This document shows, one piece after another, positions 59,701 to 64,000 of a DNA stretch of 64,000 nucleotides. Source of the stretch: Babylonia areolata (taxonomy: Eukaryota > Mollusca > Gastropoda > Neogastropoda > Buccinidae); contig NC_134884.1 of the NCBI RefSeq assembly GCF_041734735.1, positions 29,181,749-29,245,748 on the forward strand, read 5' to 3'. Below the pieces are notes generated by a model. That model was given only the letters and a program-made list of their open reading frames with translations. It did not search any database and was not told the DNA's origin. Position numbers and translations under genes: made by a program. Positions within the stretch are counted from its first letter, which is position 1; every line of letters starts with the position of its first letter.

Positions 59701-60876
59701 ATGCCGCCATCAACGACGTCCTGGCTGACACTGAACAGCTCACTCATTGACATCACCAACACGTCTGCACTGTACAACCACAGTACGGTCCCTGTGCCTG
59801 GTGGGTGTGTCACTGCTCAGTCCTTCATGTTCAGCTCCCGGCGAGAAAAAGACAACCTGGTCACCAAGGAAGTTGACACCATCGTCAATCTTCTCTTCGC
59901 GGGAATATTTCTGCCTGTGCTGTTCCTCGTGTCCTTCTCCACCAACATCATCAACATGGTGGTGTTCTACAAACACGGGCTGCAGGAACGAATCAACGCC
60001 TGTCTCTTCACCTTGTCTCTGCTGGACTTGCTGAGCATCAGCGTCGTTTACGGTTTCAGCAGCGAAGTGTTGTATATGTTTGTCATCGGGAAAGGGGGTG
60101 AATTTGGACCTATGGCTCAGTTCTTCCTTCGGTATTATATCGTTGGTTTGCATGGTTTAATAACGGCGTCACAAATGGTGTATTGCGTGATAGCGCTGGA
60201 AAGATGTCTGTGTGTCACTCGGCCTCTCCTCGTGAAAGGTTTCATGTCGACAAAGACCACTGTTGTGGTGCTGTGGACAATGGTGTTGACCATCACTGGT
60301 GGTGCTGTGTTTATAGGGGGTGTCCGCTACGGTATGTTGTGTGTCTTCAGCCCAGCAGACGGCAGCATTTCGTACGTAACATACCCCAAAGACGTTTACT
60401 TCCGACACAAGTTTATCTTGGATTTTATGTACAGCGTGGTGCTTGGTTTGTTCTTGCCTGGCGTGTGCGTCATCTGTGTTACAGTTTGTACAGTTGTCAC
60501 CGCCGTGGAACTGAAGAAACTGTCTCGGTGGAGGGAAACCGCATCGTCTGCCTCTACTTCTGTCTCTTCGCGAGATGTGGCGATAACTCGAATCATTGTT
60601 GCCACTTCCATTTTATTTATCATATGTATAATGCCGGCAGTTATGATGCGTTCAACTTTCCTGATTGTACCTGAGATGAGGGTGGGGGGACGTTATGGCA
60701 GTCTGGCCTGGATCTCTGGACGGTTTTATCAACTGACCTCAGCCATCAACCATACTGTCAACTTCTTCATATATTACAGCTATGGAAGCAAATTTCGAGA
60801 AACAACAAATCAGTTGTTTCTTTCCTGTTGTCGAAAACGAAGCACACGTGACCAAACTGGTGAGAAACAGAAATAA
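59701..60876 (+). CDS. class A GPCR, intronless, copy 2
   Basis: 391 residues from the ATG equivalent to copy 1. An in-frame upstream ATG at 59,611 lies inside the palindrome and would add 30 residues with a hydrophobic stretch (RILFLFVILVRLV). Seven membrane segments, ERC in place of DRY, and NFFIYY in TM7 are as in copy 1. About 26 substitutions separate the copies, concentrated at the N-terminus (S3P, T20N, L42F, I45S, Q47R), the start of TM3 (S133G, I138M, R140Q, V143L), TM4 (I197T, S199T, T202A) and extracellular loop 3/TM7 (D333G, N334S, V338I, T339S, R340G, A347T). The C-terminus stops eight residues earlier. No stop interrupts the frame, so both copies may be functional. Confidence 0.85.
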   Translation: MPPSTTSWLTLNSSLIDITNTSALYNHSTVPVPGGCVTAQSFMFSSRREKDNLVTKEVDTIVNLLFAGIFLPVLFLVSFSTNIINMVVFYKHGLQERINACLFTLSLLDLLSISVVYGFSSEVLYMFVIGKGGEFGPMAQFFLRYYIVGLHGLITASQMVYCVIALERCLCVTRPLLVKGFMSTKTTVVVLWTMVLTITGGAVFIGGVRYGMLCVFSPADGSISYVTYPKDVYFRHKFILDFMYSVVLGLFLPGVCVICVTVCTVVTAVELKKLSRWRETASSASTSVSSRDVAITRIIVATSILFIICIMPAVMMRSTFLIVPEMRVGGRYGSLAWISGRFYQLTSAINHTVNFFIYYSYGSKFRETTNQLFLSCCRKRSTRDQTGEKQK

Positions 60877-60944
60877 ATGATAGCTTCTGTACAAGTTAGT
60901 CACAAGTTAGTCAAAAGGTGTGAAGGTACGTATTCAAAATATGA

Positions 60945-60971
60945 AATAAACTGATCACTGCAATCAATAAA
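60945..60971 (+). terminator. polyadenylation signals of GPCR copy 2
   Basis: AATAAA at 60,945-60,950 and again at 60,966-60,971, about 70-95 bp after the stop. The aligned positions after copy 1 read AATTAA and AATAAG. Confidence 0.55.
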
Positions 60972-61104
60972 GAGAAAAGAAGTGTTTCTCGTTTTGTTTT
61001 TTGTTGTTGTTGTTTTGGGTGGCGCGACTGTGTGTGTGTGTGTGTGTGGGAGTGGCGCCACTGGGACAGCGTAGATGATGAGACAGAAATAAAAAATATG
61101 CGCA

Positions 61105-61690
61105 ACAAAGTTCAAAAGAATAGGGAACATACCCTGGTGGCTGATAGTGTCAAAAGCCTCTGTCATGTCAACTGTCTTAAGTCCTTCAAAGAACTTGTTG
61201 CTTGCTTAGAACATTTCACAAGACATCAAAAAATAGTCAACGGTGCTTGACCCGTTGTTTGATATGAACGTGTAACTTCCGTCAAAACCATACTTGTCTA
61301 ATCCATTTAAAATCATGATGTCTAAAGCATTTCACATTTCAAGAAGCTGATCCCCAAATGTGTTTCTTCTTTCATCGTGAGATATTCTCTGAAAATAATT
61401 GTTGATAATATTGTCATCCTCGCTAACTTGAGAAAAATTTCAGTAGCTGTTCTAGCATTAAAATCGTCACATTTATAAGAACATAAAAATCATGAGAATC
61501 ATGTAAGTCAAGGAGACACTGTTCGAGCTGCTCAACGCCAATACCGTTTTTATCGAGATTCCACACAGGCGAATCACGAGGAGCTATGTATGTACATAGC
61601 CAAAATATATTTAAATCTGTAATAAATAAAGATTTTTCTAGATCAGACACAATCATGTTATCCATGTCACACCTCACCGATGATATTGCT
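61105..61690 (-). mobile_element. LINE fragments: endonuclease piece and RT motif A piece
   Basis: The minus strand from about 61,690 to 61,215 reads as APE-type endonuclease pieces (CDMDNMIVSDLEKSLF, CTYIAPRDSPVWN, EQCLLDLHDSHDFYVLI, INNYFQRISHDE, NALDIMILNGLDKYGFDG). From about 61,180 to 61,105 it reads VDMTEAFDTISHQGMFPI, an RT motif A of a LINE-A-like element. Frame-broken. Confidence 0.65.
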
Positions 61691-62740
61691 TTATTATCAA
61701 CAACTCCCATAGGACTTCAGAATCAATTGAATATTCTTATATCATGCTGTCAGGTGATGAAGTTGAAAATTAATGTGCAGAAGACAAAAATAACGGAGTT
61801 CAGAAAAGGCGTGTTTTTAGGTAGGCATTAGAAGTGGTTTTTGAAGATGAAGAAATAGAAGTAGTTAATGAATACTGTTATTTAGGGTATACATTCACAT
61901 CAAAGATAAGTCCCTAAAGGGGGACCGAACATCTTGTTGTGAAAGGCAACAGGGCAACCACGAGCCTTGTGAAGGCTTTTCCAAAGTATAAGGAAATGTC
62001 ATATGCAGTATTTTTCAAAATATTTGATGCAAAGGTACAGCCTGTTCTGTTGTATGCATCTGATATTTGGGGTATGAATAGACTAGAGAATGTAGAAAAT
62101 AAACTCATTCATTAGCATGTAAGCGATTCTTGGGAGTGCCAGTGAAAACGCCAAACAAAGTGGTTTATGGTGATCTTGGTAGATATCCGTTATTTGTAAA
62201 CTCGTTCTCAAATGTTATAAGGTACTGGTTTAGAATACTATAGATGGATCAAAATAGACTGCCATATATGGCTTATCAGATGTTGCTTGGATTAGATTTA
62301 AACGGAAAACAGTGTTGGGCTTCTCAAGTTAGAGAAATATTATGTTTTAATTTTGTGTGGTTGCAACAAGGTGTTGGTGATGTGAAAGGATTTCTTATTA
62401 CTTTCAAGCAAAGACTTATAGATATTTTCATTGAAGAATGGTCGGGTACTATTAGTGATAGAGACATATATTCATGCTACAGATCATTTAAAGTTATATT
62501 TGAAAAAGAAAAATACATAACGAATGCTGATGAATATTGTTTCAGAGTGGCGTTGTCTCAGGCCAGATTTAATGTGCTTCCTTTAAATAATAATGTTAAT
62601 AGGTACACTGAAAATGATGTTTTAAAGCATTGTCCTTTTTGCCAAGGTGAACTAGAAGATGAATACCATTTGCTGTTTGTTTGTTCTGCATATATTGATA
62701 TTTCTTCAAGACTGTTTAAATATATCTCTTAGTTCACTTC
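61672..62740 (+). mobile_element. LINE-C RT and C-terminal fragment
   Basis: Plus-strand frames read LTDDIALLSTTPIGLQNQL (RT YADD box), VMKLKINVQKTKITEF, QPVLLYASDIWGMNRLENVE, then an open stretch at 62,244-62,732 (QMLLGLDLNGKQCWASQVRE, ALSQARFNVLPLNNNVNRY, HCPFCQGELEDEYHLLFVCS). The Cys/His cluster at the end is typical of several invertebrate LINEs. It lies head-to-head with the endonuclease piece at 61,690, which suggests a 5'-inverted insertion. Confidence 0.7.
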
Positions 62741-62955
62741 TTCGATCAAATAACAAGCAGAGAAATTGCCATTATCAAAATTTATTTTCAATGCGATCAA
62801 AAGGAGAAATCATATACTCAGACCTAATTAAGTAGAATTAATGTCAAGTCCATGAACATTATGATATTGTGTCATCTATTCAATTGCCCATCCCCAGTCC
62901 CCTGGTTTTGAATTGTGGTGCCAAGTTCATGAAAACATTTTCGTTCGTTCGTTCG

Positions 62956-63014
<59 letters not shown>

Positions 63015-63176
63015 GCTGTATCTGCCTCTGGCTGTCTTTTTCAAGTGCATGTGTGCGTGTGAAACATCTGCGTCTGCGTGTCTCTGTGTGTGTCTGTGTG
63101 CAGGCATGACATGTCATGTCATTGACGGGTACATGTATCAGACGTCAACATTTTAGAAAACACACAGACACTAATG

Positions 63177-63179
<3 letters not shown>
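62741..63179. other. spacer with TTCG and CT arrays
   Basis: A (TTCG)n stretch at 62,939-62,959 and a (CT)n run at 62,960-63,010. No gene is seen. Confidence 0.6.

Positions 63180-63254
<75 letters not shown>
63180..63254. repeat. (CA)n microsatellite
   Basis: A pure CA run of about 75 bp, next to a LINE RT fragment. Confidence 0.95.
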
Positions 63255-63256
<2 letters not shown>

Positions 63257-63257
63257 C

Positions 63258-63425
63258 GCATTCCGTCGCTCTTAACTAATTGTGTTCCACCTGTTAAGAA
63301 GCTTCTTGTCCAGTTCAGTAAGTTACCAGTAATACCATACAAGGCTAATTTTAATAACAGTCTTTTGTGTGGGACAGAATCGAATGCTTTTTTGAAGTCT
63401 AAATAAATTTTGTCAATAGATGTCC
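63258..63425 (-). mobile_element. LINE RT fragment (another family)
   Basis: The minus-strand frame reads IYLDFKKAFDSVPHKRLLLK, then LALYGITGNLLNWTRSFLTG. This is a well-kept RT motif A region of jockey/CR1-like type, truncated at both sides. Confidence 0.7.
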
Positions 63426-63429
63426 GTAA

Positions 63430-64000
63430 ATCATTATATCATTATATACAGAACAAACAAACAACAAATGGTATTCATCTTCTAGTTCACCTTGGCAAAA
63501 AGGACAATGCTTTAAAACATCATTTTCAGTGTACCTATTAACATTGTTATTTAAAGGAAGCACATTAAATCGGGCCTGAGACAACGCCACTCTGAAACAA
63601 TATTCATCAGCATTTGTTATGTATTTTTCTTTTTCAAATACAACTTTGAATGATCTGTAGCATGAATATCTGTCTCTATCACTAATAGTACCCGACCATT
63701 CTTGAATGAAGATATCTATAAGTCTTTGCTTGAAAGTAATAAGAAATCCTTTCACATCACCAACACCCTGTTGGAATCACACAAAATTAAAACCTGTTGT
63801 ACATAATAATTATTTCTCTAACTTGAGAAGCCCAACACTGTTTTCCATTTAAATCTAATCCAAGCAACATCTGATAAGCCATGTAAGGCAATCTATTTTG
63901 ATCCATCTGTAGTATTCTCAACCAGTACCTTATAACATTTAATAACGAGTTTATAAATAACGGATATCTACCAAGATCACCATAAACCACTTTGTTTGGT
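63430..64000 (-). mobile_element. LINE-C C-terminal fragment, inverted copy, runs off the window
   Basis: The inverse of 62,150-62,700. The minus strand reads KVVYGDLGRYPLFINSLL, QMLLGLDLNGKQCWASQVRE and HCPFCQGELEDEYHLLFVCS with few differences. It continues past the end of the window. Confidence 0.8.

Larger units (their letters stand above)
46239..61108. repeat. tandem segmental duplication, unit 2
   Basis: The second unit, lying directly against unit 1. The junction (about 46,238) joins sequence found at the end of unit 2 (GGCGCCACTGGGACAGCG, 61,054) to sequence found at the start of unit 1 (27,516). This is the expected head-to-tail structure. It carries LINE-B and GPCR copy 2. Confidence 0.85.

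Overview
The window is eukaryotic, intron-rich and repeat-rich. The SINE and LINE families and the chemoreceptor-like GPCRs suggest a marine gastropod mollusc; this is inferred from remembered families, not from a search. There are no operons and no rRNA or CRISPR locus.

Positions 1-33,334 (+ strand) hold the 3' part of one very large gene whose first exons lie upstream of the window. I chain ten exons by splice sites and phase. A Thr/Glu/Ala mucin exon of 7.4 kb (1190-8635) is followed by two short Cys-containing exons (9437-9661, 12080-12241) and a Thr/Pro mucin exon of about 5.1 kb (17592-22743). Then come six small exons: 23879-24030, 25740-25855, 26103-26209, 27015-27176, 28094-28203 and 33125-33334. 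Joined, the last six read as a chymotrypsin-fold domain preceded by two basic (furin-like) sites. All three catalytic positions are replaced, so the product looks like a secreted giant mucin ending in a catalytically dead serine-protease homologue. Introns of the mucin part are phase 1; those of the protease part run 0-2-1-1-0, which contains the classical trypsin-gene phases 2-1-0.

Positions 27.5-61.1 kb are a tandem segmental duplication. Unit 1 is 27,516-46,238 and unit 2 is 46,239-61,108. Each unit carries the last two protease-homologue exons, a block of minisatellites and microsatellites, and an intronless class A GPCR gene (43315-44514 and 59701-60876, about 93% identical). In unit 2 the protease-homologue exons are decayed: the last exon has a one-base frameshift and no mucin exons precede it. 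The units have since diverged by LINE insertion (LINE-A in unit 1, LINE-B on the minus strand in unit 2) and by minisatellite expansion.

The rest is introns and intergenic DNA full of mobile elements: at least three LINE families, tRNA-derived SINEs, two copies of a 224-bp TTAA-flanked MITE, four copies of a palindromic element of about 140 bp (two of them directly upstream of the GPCRs), a 1.6-kb terminal-inverted-repeat element, a possible solo LTR, and long CA/GT and CT arrays. The last 3 kb contain LINE fragments in both orientations.

Standouts are the mucin/pseudoprotease gene, a minisatellite built from its own 5' splice site, the palindrome-promoter arrangement at both GPCR copies, and the nested TTAA MITE with its empty site readable.
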